A stretch of 64,000 bases of DNA, taken from positions 1 through 64,000 of the forward strand of contig JAFJTR010000046.1 in the NCBI GenBank assembly GCA_022559985.1, read 5' to 3'. Below the pieces are notes generated by a model that was not told where the DNA came from, made no database searches, and saw only the letters and a program-made list of their open reading frames with translations. Origin of the DNA: Parastagonospora avenae f. sp. tritici 18332-5. Lineage: Eukaryota > Ascomycota > Dothideomycetes > Pleosporales > Phaeosphaeriaceae. Below are positions 22,326 through 33,133 of this stretch, piece by piece. Position numbers and translations under genes: made by a program. Every line of letters starts with the position of its first letter. The stretch's first letter is position 1.

Positions 22326-24668
22326 TCAGCACCAAGTAAAAACTGGGTTCCTTCCCTTGACCATTTCTAATCTCTCAACAATGACCTTTTTCCGGTTGCC
22401 CTCGTTATCTTCGTTGGCAGCGTATCCAAGATCTCCATCATCGTCGAATCCATACTCGTCCAAGTCCCGCCGCTGTGTGAGGGAGAACCTCCGTTGATGT
22501 CTTCGCGCTTCTGGAGGATTCTGTCTTGGGGCATCGTAACTCATGCGTGACCGATGCGCCGGTCTGTCTATCTTCGGCTCTAACATGTTGCGAGAATTCC
22601 AGGAGACCTCGTTCACGGTGGCTGGCGACGTCGGAACTGCGACTTCCGGACGTCGGATGTCGAGGGACGAGGAGTCGCGCGATAGATTGAAGCGATTTTT
22701 GCCGGCCGATTCCAAGGGAGGTGAATGGAGAAGGTCTGTCTGAGGCTTTTGCGGCGGCGTGGATACTGCTGTGATGTCCATCTCCTCGTGCTCCTCTTCT
22801 AGCCGTTGTGGTCGTCCGATGTGCTGCTTCCTTCGCATCTCTGCTGAGGGTGCGCGCAGAGGCACTGCAATGGGTATCTCCACAATGTCGTCCCAGACGC
22901 ACACACGCGCTCTCCTTGTAAGCTCCAGCGGGCCATGGTCTGGCGTTTTGAGCGTCTCAACTACATTCCAAGCCTGTCCCTTCATGACGGCGATCTGCTT
23001 CGCGTACATGCGCTCCTTGAAGTCAGCATCTTGGCTGAAGCATTTCCTGAGCACGACTTGTGTTTCGCTCCACCATTGTTTAGACGTGAGGAGAGGGAGG
23101 AAGTGGCGACGGGTGGCCTCGGAGAAAGGCTGGCCGATGAGCGAAACGGGCAGGAAGAGCCAGCCGAAAGGGTAGCTTCGCCACTACTTGTGTTAGCTGA
23201 GGGAGTGTGGTATGATCGGGTGCTAGCTTACAGCATCAGGGTGCTTCCAGGGCCAGGACAGGCTGTTGTCGATGGCGCCAATAGTTGCTGTGGGCGCGGG
23301 CGTAGCTGCATGCTGCATGGGCGTGTTCGAGCGGCTGGTCGCTGTCATGGGTTCTCTTCGGCCATACGGGTCGAGCTCCTCCATGGATTGTCTGGTGTAG
23401 CTGCTTGGCTGTGGCTCGTCGCCCACGTCAATGTTCATCCTGGGCGACTCAGCCACAATGGTTGCTTCCTGCGTCTTCTGGTCTATTCTGATCATCCAGT
23501 TGTCTAGGCCTCGATCAGTGTTGCGCATGATGTAGTCGAGAATGACGAGGCGCTCCAGCTGCTCCCTGAACGACTGCTGTAGCGCCTCGGTCCAGAAGCC
23601 CCTTCGCTGCCGCTGTTGGCCCGCGCCGTTTGAGTAGTCTTCATCGTCATCGTTATCCGACTGTGGCCCGCTTGGCCTGCAATCTTCGGCCCACCGTCGC
23701 TTCTTCTTCCGTGACGCACTGCCCGCTGCCAGTCCGCCATTGTGCTGGTCCGGCCATGGGTTCTCTTTCAAGAAGATGTTGGCATCCTTGAAGCCTTTGA
23801 GAAATACCTGGAAACTGCCTAGCTTCTCGGGAAACGGCTTCTTCTTCCGGTAGTATGCTCTCCTGTCCCAGAAGTCGTAGTGGAAGGACTTGGACGAGAG
23901 GCCAACGACGTCGGTGTAAGGGACAAGGTTTGTGCGCAGCTGCGTGTCGAGGACGTATGCGGCCGCTTCGGAGACATAGCTCAAGTTGGGGATGAGGCAG
24001 GCGCGGCCAAAGAAGAAGGGGAACAGATTGCGATGTATCCACTTGGTCCACTTCGGGTTTCTTGACGCGTACGGCTCCTCGTCCTTGGGCTTGAACACAC
24101 CAACCACCTTGCCCTGCGTGTTGCGTGCAAAGTAGCTGCCTGAGCTGCCCTGCGTGATCAGCTTGGGATGCATGCCCAGCTCAATTGCTGTCCTGACGCT
24201 CTCCACCGTGTCGTCAAACTCGAGCTTCGTCATGCGGTCCGACGCGCCCTCGAATTCGAATGTCAATGTCTCTGCTGTAGCTGGCCGCACCCCATCCGGC
24301 GCCTGGAAGACGGAGTGGTGTATCTCAAGCTGCTCGTCGTCTGGAGCGTCCTTTTGCTTCTTGATCTTGAACTTTTGCGCAATCTCATCGGCCCACCGCT
24401 CGAATCTCGCGTTGATGGCCTTGATGTCCACACCCGAATTGCTCCGCTGCCGCCGCCCGGTTGATGTGTGTCGTGAACTTGGTGAATTGGGAGCGGAGCC
24501 ATTGGGTATACGCATGTGCGAGTTCCGCTGGGGCTGTATGGGTGCATACTGGGCGGTGGACAGGGAGTGCTGGTTGAGTCCGTCCTCAGAGTCGCTGTAG
24601 TCTTCCTCCTCCTCGGCCTGTGCTATTCGAGCATAGCCAGATGTGGGCGGTCGTTTCGATTTGGGCAT
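22326..24668 (-). CDS. LSB6: Type II phosphatidylinositol 4-kinase (Lsb6-like)
   Basis: The enzyme phosphorylates phosphatidylinositol to PI4P on endosomal, vacuolar or plasma membranes. Two exons, 24668-23232 and 23183-22326, are separated by a 48-bp intron (GTAAGC...AAGTAG), giving 764 residues. Residues 1-130 are polar and Ser-rich. The kinase core begins near residue 170 with ITQGSSGSYFARN (glycine-rich loop) and VVGVFKPKDEEPYA, which bears the ATP-binding Lys. Then come RACLIPNLSYVSEAAAYVLD, typical of the type II family, and the catalytic loop LDYIMRNTDRGLDNW. After the intron the protein continues with WRSYPFGWLFLPVSLIGQPF and FLPLLTSKQWW, the conserved C-lobe end, then a ~200-residue charged tail. 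A Ser/acidic insert interrupts the core near KKKRRWAED. The intron join is supported by the conserved WPWKHPDA/WRSYPFGW block. Confidence 0.93.
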
Positions 24669-24938
24669 TGCAGCGTGTGAGGGAGCGTGGAGGCGGAGGT
24701 TTGGTCAAAGACACGTGTGGTCTCACTAACAGGAGCCTCCAGGGCTGGCGATTATCTCCAAATGACGATGCTGTCGCATGTGCATTGCGGCTATCGCTGT
24801 TGTGGTTAGCGCAGACCCACTTTCCGTGGATCAGGGTGCCTGCACTTGTGGAGATTCTAGGCCTGAAGCCGTCCGAGATACAACAAGATGCATTATGGGT
24901 ATCATAGTCTATAGTATGCTGCAAGATATTGCACTGCC

Positions 24939-26287
24939 TCAAAAGCTCTCGTCCAAATCCATCTGCCGCCGCACAACACTCGGGCTATCTTCGTCCATTT
25001 CGCCAGTCGTGTCTGTAATGTCCCCACCTGCTGTCATGAGGAGGTCGTCGACGATGCGCCTGCTGGCTTCGCGTGCTGCTGACTGTTAGCCCTGGTCCAA
25101 ACCGCCATCTCACGCGGGGTTGATTCACTTACCAGGGGTCTGGAGCAGCTTGCTCTGTGGGATGTGAAACTGAATTGTCTTGGGAGGACTGAAGCCCAGC
25201 TCATGCTCCCCCTCGTCTTCGCTGTCGTCAAAGATGTCGCCTGTTCTATTGATGCTCATTGGCACCCTGCCTTTTCCCGGTGTCTGGACACTGATGCCCG
25301 GTGTTCGAGGCGTCTTAGCCGGCGAGAAAATGTCGGCGCGCAGTTGCGGTGCGGGCGAGGAAGGCGGCGACGAGTCTTCGTCGGCCCATCTGGGCAGTCT
25401 CGAAGTAGCTCCACTGGGAGTTGGCGCAGTGCGTTCGGTGGTCCTGGGAGTAAATGCCCCCGTGGGCTTGTACTTCCGTGGGCTGATAATGGGCGTGGCT
25501 TGCACGCGGTACGTTTTGTCCAGCACGCGATGCAGCAGGGGGTCGTTTGTGTGGCCTGGGCCCCAGCGGCCCTTCTTACCCGTCGTGGGCTGCACAAAGG
25601 GCGATGAGTCGAGCTGACCGGTCATGTCTGGCAAGAATTGCGTCTTCCCCGGGGTGACAGGCTCCAGCACCGGCGTCTTGGACCCCTCCATCTCCTTGCG
25701 GAGATCCTCGTAGGGCGATGACAGGCCGGCGAACTTGGGCTCCTCCTCTACGGGCGCATGCTTGCTCTTGCCCTTGTTCGTCGATGGCGGTGCGCGGGGT
25801 GTGCTGTGGCCCAGCGAGGGCGAATCGAAGGTGATGGTGCTCTCGGCGTTGTCGTCGTCCTGCGCAGAGGCGGACCTGGGCGGGGTTGCCGTCTGCCCTG
25901 TCACCGTCTCGTCCTCCTCGGTCTCGTCGTCATACAGCTGCGATTCCTGCGTGTCTTCCTGCACGAGCGACTCCTCGGGCTCCGGGGCCTCGTAGCCCGA
26001 CAGCGACACATTTGCACTTGCCTCGAAGAACTGCTTCCAGAACTTGGAGCCCTCCCACACCGCCTCCGAGTGCTTCCCGTACTGCTCGACAATCGGCAGG
26101 ATCCCAGTCGTCACTATGCGATGTGCTCGACTGAAGTTGTGGTCGATTTCTGCTGCCGTCAGTCGCGTTGGGCGGGGCAGTCGGCGGGTTGTTTACCTTG
26201 CAGCGTGAGCGTGATGGACTGCTCGAGCTTCTCCAATTCCTCTGTGAGCGACAGATTGCGCTGTGACGCCATACTTTGCCGCGACAT
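24939..26287 (-). CDS. ASK1: DASH/Dam1 complex subunit Ask1
   Basis: Ask1 is a subunit of the fungal DASH (Dam1) ring that couples kinetochores to spindle microtubules. Exons are 26287-26197, 26149-25133 and 25075-24939, giving 414 residues. The conserved N-terminal domain runs from SLTEELEKLEQSITLTLQ across the first intron to EIDHNFSRAHRIVT and TGILPIVEQYGKHS, then VWEGSKFWKQFFEASANV. The rest is long and disordered with many S/TP sites (KTPVLEPVTPGK, FTPRTTERTAPTP), as expected for a Cdk-regulated subunit. The conserved end is REASRRIVDDLLM...MDLDESF. The internal frame before TGILP begins with a GTG codon in exon 2, so only splicing to the upstream ATG gives a proper start. Both acceptors are CAGCAG tandems, so one residue (Ala) may be optionally included at each junction. 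Confidence 0.92.
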
Positions 26288-26785
26288 TGTATAGGTCCTG
26301 GTGTACGTAGTTGTCGTGCTCCTGTTGTCCACGCATCAACCCATGAATCCCAGCAAACACGCGCGAAGTAGTCTAACCCTAAGTGTCCTAGCGACACCAC
26401 CGAGTACTTCCCCGCCGCCACCCCCCACCAAACAACAACGACGTTGACTCGTACGAAGTATGGTTTCGGATGATGCGACGCGGAATGGTGCCGCTTCTTT
26501 CTTGTCAGGCACATATATCCTTCAGACGTCATGCCCGGACAAATTAAACCCAATGAGGCCTCGTGTTTACGACCCAGCTGGCGCTACAGGAGGGGTTGAC
26601 GCATTACTCCGCATGCCCGGTTGTCCAGTGGTGCCCGTAGAAGCGGAGTCTGTCTTTAAGAATCCGGGTAACTTGCATAAGTATGCAGAGCAGCATCAAG
26701 GTCGGGCCATGTGCACTTTCCCCAGTGCTGCCGGTCTTCCTCGTTCCACGCTGCTCAAATCGAACGATCCAAACACGCAAGCGTA
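26288..26785. other. Divergent promoter region between ASK1 and the SDR gene
   Basis: About 500 bp with no coding signal beyond short random frames. It must contain promoters for ASK1 (minus) and the reductase gene (plus). Confidence 0.5.
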
Positions 26786-27955
26786 ATGGCATCTCATCTA
26801 TCAGCACGCATCCTGAGGCAGGCATTTCCAAAATTCAGCAATCTACCAGCTTCATCACTGACGCCCAGATGGACACGCAACTATGCAACTGACCAACGAA
26901 GCCGTACAGCAATCGTCACTGGCTCGTCGCGGGGAATGTGAGATATACCCGCAAGATCCAAATGCTCTTATTAATGTAAGAAGTGGCAAAGCTATTGCTA
27001 TTCGATTGGCCAACGACGGCTACGATGTCTGCATCAATGACGTTCAGGCCAACAAATCTGGATGTGACGAAGTGGTCAAGGAGATTCAAACCCTTGGCCG
27101 CAAGTCATTCGCATACACGGCCGATGTATCAAACTTGAAAGAGGTTCAAGGTCTAGTACAAGCTTCCGTTAAAGAGCTTGGCCCACTCAACACCATGGTC
27201 GCAAATGCTGGCATTGCTCAGGTGAAAGCTCTGCTTGACCTAACACCAGACGACTTGAGCAGAATGTTCCAAGTCAATGGTATAGCAGCAAACCCAGGTT
27301 CCTATACCCTAATTCTGACCAACTCCAGTGTACGGTGTCTTCAATTGTTACTCAACTGCCGCAAAACAGATGATATCTCAGGGCAATGGGGGCAAGTTAC
27401 TTGGTGCAGCCAGTGGTAAGTAGTTTGCACACATAGTCCTTCTCGTCGATTTGCTAACTTTGGTACAGTAAGTTGCACCTATGTTTAGATTAGGTTGATC
27501 GAGCACACATTTAAGTGCTCAAATAATACCACCAGTGGTGCACCTTTTCCTTCAGCATTTCCTGTACAAGACACCTGCTAATTGCTCTTTCTTAACAGAT
27601 TGTTGCATTTAAGCCATTCGCGCTATTGTCACATTACAGTGCATCGAAGTGGGCCGTTCGTGGTATGACACAAGCTTTTGCTATGGAAATGGCAGAGCAC
27701 AAAATTACTGTCAACGCATACGCACCGGGTATCGTAGGTACGGCTATGTGGGATCTCATCGACGAGAAGCTCGGAGAAAAGACTGGCGCGAAGAAGGGCG
27801 ATACCATCAAGAAGTACACGGATGAGCTAATCGCGTTAGGTAGGACAAGTGTACCTGAAGATGTGGCCTCGACGGTGAGCTTCTTGTCAAGCAAGGATAG
27901 TGACTACATGACTGGTCAAACTATCGTTATTGATGGTGGCATCATTTTCACCTGA
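26786..27955 (+). CDS. Short-chain dehydrogenase/reductase, diacetyl/acetoin-reductase-like, mitochondrial-type leader
   Basis: This is an NAD(P)-dependent oxidoreductase of the classical SDR family, closest in pattern to fungal diacetyl/acetoin reductases. Exons are 26786-26937, 26984-27279, 27329-27414 and 27599-27955, giving 296 residues. The N-terminus (MASHLSARILRQAFPKF...RNYATDQ) is basic and lacks acidic residues until after RNYA, like a mitochondrial presequence. The cofactor motif TGSSRGIG is created by joining exons 1 and 2. VANAGIA follows. The catalytic triad is Ser178 (GAAS), Tyr191 and Lys195 (HYSASK); the 13-residue Ser-Tyr spacing is normal. The end MTGQTIVIDGG is conserved. 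The third intervening sequence, 27415-27598, only works as a twin intron (see separate feature). Removing 27416-27598 as one intron would give a stop four codons later. Substrate is inferred from family resemblance. Confidence 0.88.
27415..27598 (+). other. [D1,2] spliceosomal twin intron (stwintron) in the SDR gene
   Basis: The outer intron begins with G27415 directly after the Ser178 codon. Between this G and its next base lies an inner intron, 27416-27468 (53 bp), with donor GTAAGT, branch GCTAAC and acceptor GGTACAG. Removing it joins G27415 to TAAGTTGC and makes a perfect GTAAGT donor. The outer intron (131 bp after joining) then ends with branch TGCTAAT and acceptor CTTAACAG at 27598. 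The exons join in phase 0 as GAAS/IVAFKPFALLSHYSASK, the conserved SDR sequence. A single-step removal leaves an extra G and a frameshift. Confidence 0.85.
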
Positions 27956-28195
27956 AAATCTATACATTTTGTGGCATCACTTGATTAGGGCTCATTGGAT
28001 AATCTCCTGTACCTCACGGCACTTCTGAAACATGTCTCCTTATTCTAGCAAGTGCTTGTGGCTTGCTAACAATTGTTTGGATAACGCAAAGCTTTGAGGA
28101 CAGTGCCATACATCAATAGCTCTCGCCTCGCATTGTCTGTCAGCACACTCCCAGTATCACACCGACTACATCCTCGCTATATTAACACCCCCGAC

Positions 28196-28522
28196 ATGCA
28201 CCACGAACACGATCTATTCCGCGGTAGACCTGCGCACCGACCGGTGCGTATGCCGCAGCCACCTCGACATCATGTACCGAATCACCACCACGGCGCTAGA
28301 CACGTACCGCGAGTTCTCCAAGCCAGTCGGACCATTCTCATATCTTCAGATAGGTTGAAGCGGTGGAGAGCTGAGCTTGATGCTCTCGAGGAGTTGCGGG
28401 CCGCTATAAAGACGCTCTCCATGTATCAGAGCGAAAAGGTCAAGCTCTTCGCGCTCACAACGCAAGTCAAAAGCATTGTAGGGTCCGTTCAAAATGAGAT
28501 CAGGGAGAAGCTGAAGACATAG
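28196..28522 (+). CDS. Small basic coiled-coil protein, unknown
   Basis: An open frame of 108 residues from ATG 28196; the frame is open further up to 28094, but this ATG follows a TATATTAA stretch closely. The N-terminal half is rich in His, Pro and Arg (MPQPPRHHVPNHHHGARHVPR). The C-terminal half is a predicted amphipathic helix (RLKRWRAELDALEELRAAI...IVGSVQNEIREKLKT), likely a coiled coil. No signal peptide, domain or known family. Its layout (low-complexity basic front, helical back) resembles the small protein at 29973-30332, though no clear sequence similarity is seen. It could be a lineage-specific gene or a chance frame. Confidence 0.4.
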   Translation: MHHEHDLFRGRPAHRPVRMPQPPRHHVPNHHHGARHVPRVLQASRTILISSDRLKRWRAELDALEELRAAIKTLSMYQSEKVKLFALTTQVKSIVGSVQNEIREKLKT

Positions 28523-29972
28523 ATCGTGTTTTATGCGAGAGGTGACCTATTGGGGTAGGCTGTCTTGGCAATTACACTAGTCGGTTTCTGTACTAGCATT
28601 GATATGGTGTTTCCCATGCCCGGTCTGTTATCGCTTCCAAAGTGTCGATGGTTCAGGCTCGTAGTCGGGTAATTTCACTCTTTGTCACATATTCAGAGCC
28701 CTTAAGCTGGGAACAGTTGCGGTACATAAAGTCTCACTTTTCAAACATGATAGAACGTCCATCACTGATATCAACTCACTAATTCGACACACCATGTATA
28801 GCCAACAGAATTGTGGCTAGTGCAGAGAGCCTTTGCTGTCGCACTGCAAAAAAACTTAACCAAGGCATGTGGTGTGGTATTGGCGTGAATCAGCGTGCAT
28901 CAAACCGTGGTTTTTACATCGTAAAAGTTGGCGCGAGCATGATCACTTGGACTATACCATATTCTATGAGGGAAAAATCTGGCACAGAGTTCGGTACTCA
29001 GTCTTTTTCATTTATGATCACCTAGGTACATGGTGTTTAGCAGTCTTGTGATTAGCCTTCTGGTGTAAAAGGCACAACTTAATCAAAAGCGTGATACAAT
29101 GAATTACGTTATGTGACTCGTCAACTATTTTCCACGACAGGCGGCAGGAATTTCCCTGGTTACCAACTCGTATAATGTGATCAAATGGACACATTTGTTC
29201 GTCCAACGATATCTGGGGTTGGTGGTACAACGTGGGGGTTCGAAGATTATGACCAGCTCGACGAAATCGGACGTAATTCCAATATGAGCACGCCATCAAC
29301 TGGAGCTCCCCACGTTCGTGAAACCCCGTGGTCTTCTTATATCATATTGAACTTTTCCAGATTAACCAAAGAACGGCTGCAATGCCGATCATGATGCATG
29401 AACTGCGTTGCTGCGTATACATCTGGGCATGAGGGGAATCCATTTGCAGCCGGAACAGCTTTATAGATTCTGGATGACGTTCGAGGCCGCTCTGTTGGGG
29501 TCGAGCTAAGTACCAGTGGAACATCGCACGGCCGGTTGAATTTGTTTGCTAGCTTGTTGATGTTCGCCTGTCTTTCGTGCCACATGCTTCGTCTTGACGG
29601 AGGAGCTTTTCAAATTGCACAAATTACAGTACACGGGAGCTGTGATTCGACTTAGCATTGATTAGATCCATGCTAAGCTTTCGTTCTTTCTTAATTCCTT
29701 GCCATGTCTCTTAGTAAACCGGCTCCCAACACTAGTTGACGGACAAGGGCCGTCATACGTTGATGTGCGTCACCGCCAACGCAATTCCCATAGAGTGTGA
29801 TGTCTGTTACAGGCTACGTATACAACCAACGGCAGGATCACCCTCATAAGATCTTGACCCTGGCCTCCTTTCCTGCTTGTCCTAACTTTTGCATACAGAG
29901 CCATAAACTCAAGCGCATCCAGTACGCAGAGTTCAAGCATATAATTTCCACCTGATAAAACCTCACTTCGGT
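28523..29972. other. Intergenic, AT-richer, nothing recognised
   Basis: About 1.45 kb. Open frames on both strands stay under 100 codons and show no conserved motif. Base composition is somewhat more AT-rich than the flanking gene-dense DNA, as in an accessory or transposon-touched interval, but no element ends were found. Confidence 0.45.
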
Positions 29973-30332
29973 ATGTGGCCTGTCGCACGTCGCCGTCGAG
30001 CCGTCAGTCCACCACTGTATCCCAGCTACGACAGCTTGGACCCTTACCATAACTACCCAAGTTACGACGGCTTGTCGCCACATGCAGCTTATGGCTACAA
30101 CTATCCCGTCGCGTACAATCCACTTGGAATCGAAGCGTTCTCAACATCAAAACCAACCTTGCACGCTATCGAAGCTGCTACACGAGTTCATGTAACGGCA
30201 CAAAAGGAGCATGAAAAGGCGAAAGAGAACTTCGAAGAGGCGAAGAAGAAGATGGAAGAGTGCGAACAGAAGGTCAAACAAGCAGAGGACATGTTGCGAG
30301 CGGCGAAGTGTTCTATAGTCTATGGGGGCTAA
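29973..30332 (+). CDS. Small Tyr/Pro-rich protein with C-terminal coiled coil, unknown
   Basis: A 119-residue frame. After a basic start (MWPVARRRRAVSPP) it has near-repeats PSYDSLDPYHNYPSYDGLSP and a Tyr-rich stretch (AAYGYNYPVAYNP). A long charged helix follows (QKEHEKAKENFEEAKKKME, then EQKVKQAEDMLRAA) with clear heptad spacing. No signal peptide or transmembrane segment. I do not recognise a family. The strongly biased composition and the well-formed coiled coil make a real gene more likely than chance, but there is no conservation evidence. Confidence 0.5.
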   Translation: MWPVARRRRAVSPPLYPSYDSLDPYHNYPSYDGLSPHAAYGYNYPVAYNPLGIEAFSTSKPTLHAIEAATRVHVTAQKEHEKAKENFEEAKKKMEECEQKVKQAEDMLRAAKCSIVYGG

Positions 30333-30577
30333 TCTGCTGGAAGGTGGCACCAAGTTCTTGCCGTTCTCGAAAGTTTTGCCAGGTGTAGTCCCACATCTTG
30401 ACTCGATATATCAACATGCTCAAGTTCATATTTTATTCATAGCCACTCTATGTACCCCGGCCGTGATCAAGGAACTTTGGTGGCCTGGTGTCGCTGAGTC
30501 CAGTTTACGTGTAGCGAGATTATGTGAAGTATCGATTCCCTGCATCCGATGGTTCTTATCCATGCACGATAGCTGTT

Positions 30578-32530
30578 CTAGTGTACAGCAGTCACGTTGG
30601 TAGCTGCGAGCTTCCTTTTTGCGTCCTCGATTCTTTCCATCTCGATCTGCTTCTCTTTGTCGTCCAAATTATCAGACAGCATATGTGTAGCAATTGCCTG
30701 ATCACCAAACAGCAAATCTATCTCCTCGAGAGTAAGCTGGTTAGTCTCCTAAGAGTCTGTTAGCATCATTCCGATGGATAGCTGGATTTTTAATACCTCC
30801 CTTGAAGATGAACCAGATAGTCGGCAATGTAACGCAGAGATTGAACGCTACAAAAATGAAATAAAACTTATAGGTAATCTTGCCAAGACCGATAGGGGAG
30901 ACCTGTGACCAGATAGTTCCCACCAACCTGGGTGCATACGGTCAGTAAACATCTCAGATAGCTCGTCTTTTTATAGGTACTTGCCAATTTCCTACACCCG
31001 TCGCAAAGGCTGAACCACGACCACGAATACTCAGTGGCATGATCTCGGAGGCATAAACCCATGATATAGGCCCGAATGAGACACTGAATATGCAAGATAC
31101 CAAGAATAAGAAGAAGACGCCCGCACCAGAGATACCAGCCCTGCGCGACCCCGTCGCATTATCCACCTGTGACCCGAGTGCAGCCTCACAGATGAGAGCG
31201 AGACTGATGCCAATCGTTCCAAATATCAGGGGTTTCTTGCGTCCAACTTTGTCCAGGAAGAAGACGATGAATACGAGGTTGAAAATAGGCCCGACAACGT
31301 TGTAGATACTGGTGACCAGCAAGTTTCGATCTCCTTGTATACCAAGGTTATCATATAGAATCGTCGAATAGTAGCCTAAACGGATAGTGGTGTAAAGTCA
31401 GTGCATGTCTCATGTCTCCTCCGTCCATATTCGCGCTTACCAATGACGTTTATTCTGTCACTCGTCAGTTCCTATACATGTATACTCCAGGTGGCAGGAT
31501 ACTGACCCAGTCATCTGACCAAAAAACTGAACTAGAGTAGCATGCATGAGGCGGGTTCTCCAAACTGGCACAATAAACATGACCCGCCAGCCTGGAGCTG
31601 TTATCGCCCTCTCGGCATCTATGGTCAGTTTTATTTCGTTGAACTCCGACTGTATCCAGTCCTCGTTGCTTCCGTCGAAGTGTAGTTTCTTCAGCACCAC
31701 CAATGCTTCATCCGCACGATCAATTTCGACCTGTACATGTAGTTAGCGAAGATATAAAACATGAAGATAATGCTCTTACTAGATACCGAGGACTCTCTGG
31801 AAAGAACATCATGCCACAGATGAGTATCAGACATGGCAAACACTGGAATGCGAGGGGAAAGCGCCAGGAAAATGGACTTGTAGCGGGCACTTTGGAGGAT
31901 CCGAAACCGACCCATGTTGACACAATAAAGCCGACACCAATCATCTGCTGAGCGATGCCGACAATGAGTCCTGTTGCTAGTCAGGGCGTGGCACAAATGG
32001 CTGAGTGGAGTCAAATACCTCTTGTCTTTGGATGGGCACACTCTGACTGATAGATGGGCACAGACATCGAAAGAATGCCGACAGCCCACCCTGCCAATAT
32101 ACGCCCAACAAGTACCATGGCAAGGTTTTGTGCAGCAGCTTGTAGAATAGCACCCACGAGATTGATTATCGCGCCCACGAGAATGGTCTTTCTACGGCCT
32201 ATTACCATGAGTCAAAATGCAGCTCAGGCTACGTTGCGATATAGACTGGTGATTTACCGAGGGAATCCATAGTCAGTCCTCCCCTGCTGCAATTAGTATC
32301 GGAAAGCCAGCGAGAATGATAACATTGACTTACATGAGGGAGCCAAAGAATGCTCCTCCAGAAAATGTTGCATTGATCGCCCCAATTGTGGCCGAAGTAG
32401 TAGTCGTATTGAAGTAGTCGAGGAAGTTGGGTGACTTAATCACAATGGTCATGACTCCACTGTCATATCCGAAAAGGAAGCTGCCCGTAGCAGCGAATAC
32501 AGCGAGAAAGACATTGAATGTGAGACCCAT
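30578..32530 (-). CDS. MFS sugar transporter (hexose/xylose/oligosaccharide type)
   Basis: This is a twelve-helix sugar:proton symporter of the plasma membrane. Nine exons are inferred: 32530-32334, 32283-32258, 32198-32019, 31970-31780, 31730-31507, 31454-31441 (14 nt), 31375-30985, 30927-30801 and 30748-30578, about 506 residues. Family marks are FGYDSGVM in helix 1, GRRKT in the 2-3 loop, FFPESPRYLV before the central loop, QFFGQMTGINVIGYYSTIL across the micro-exon, and DKVGRKK. The junction W/LVGTIWSQV needs a GC-AG intron (30928-30984). The last intron (30749-30800) lacks a GT donor at the expected place (AAG/GGAGGT). Without that splice the protein would end in an aberrant tail, FIFKGGIKNPAIH..., with a stop at 30741. 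The final 56-codon exon (ETNQLTLEEIDLLFGD...) is intact and conserved in type. It lies directly downstream of the GH31 gene on the same strand. Confidence 0.85.
30928..30984 (-). other. GC-AG intron in the sugar transporter gene
   Basis: Minus-strand donor GCAAGT (30984-30979) and acceptor CACCCAG ending at 30928. Only this join (phase 2, TG/G) gives the conserved GVGNW/LVGTIWSQV. The nearby GTACCT would shift the frame. GCAAGT is the usual form of the rare GC donor class. Confidence 0.75.
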
Positions 32531-33133
32531 ATTTCCAGCGGAAAACACCAAATGCAGAAATAACAACAGCTGGGCAGCTACAAGAAGCTTATAACCATCG
32601 TCTCATGTCCACGGGCCAAGGAACAATGCAACCCCGGGCTCGAAGCTAATATGCCGTTGTAATGCATGAGCGGCTCAGCAGACGAGCATTTTACCGGAAG
32701 CACGTTGGCCAACAGCAAGCTTAGACGTTACTAGACTCTGATTTGCTGTGTTACAGCTAGGATTCGACTTGGCATTCGAACGCCTCTTACTACCTTTCCA
32801 AGGTTGAGCACATCGGATCTTATTTTCCAGGACCATTGGGCTAGATGCTGGTGTAGAACATCTCCACGATAATAACCGCGTTGAGTAGATCATCCAAAGC
32901 GAAATCCGGGGATGGTTATTAGTACAAGCGGGGTTGATGATGGATCAGCACGCTTTTATCCGCCAATGACCGCCGGCAAACTGAGCGCATGCTCTGATAG
33001 GCTCCTCTGATGCACGACTGTACTGCCAAAATCTTCACAAGAAGCTACACACATTGTGTGATATAATAGCAATGGTGAACGGAGTGACATGAAGCCATAC
33101 CCCTAACTGTCACAGTGTCACCTTTCCACCCGC
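32531..33133. other. Short intergenic region between GH31 and sugar transporter genes
   Basis: About 600 bp on the minus strand between the GH31 stop and the transporter start. It holds the transporter promoter; no gene is visible. Confidence 0.5.

Noticed and set aside
21763..22335. 190-codon minus-strand frame after the PI4-kinase
   Set aside because: It overlaps the kinase stop region, has no recognised domain and probably lies in the 3' UTR.
27416..27598. Ordinary single intron in the SDR gene
   Set aside because: It leaves one extra base, shifting the frame to a stop within four codons, and destroys the Ser-Tyr spacing of the active site.
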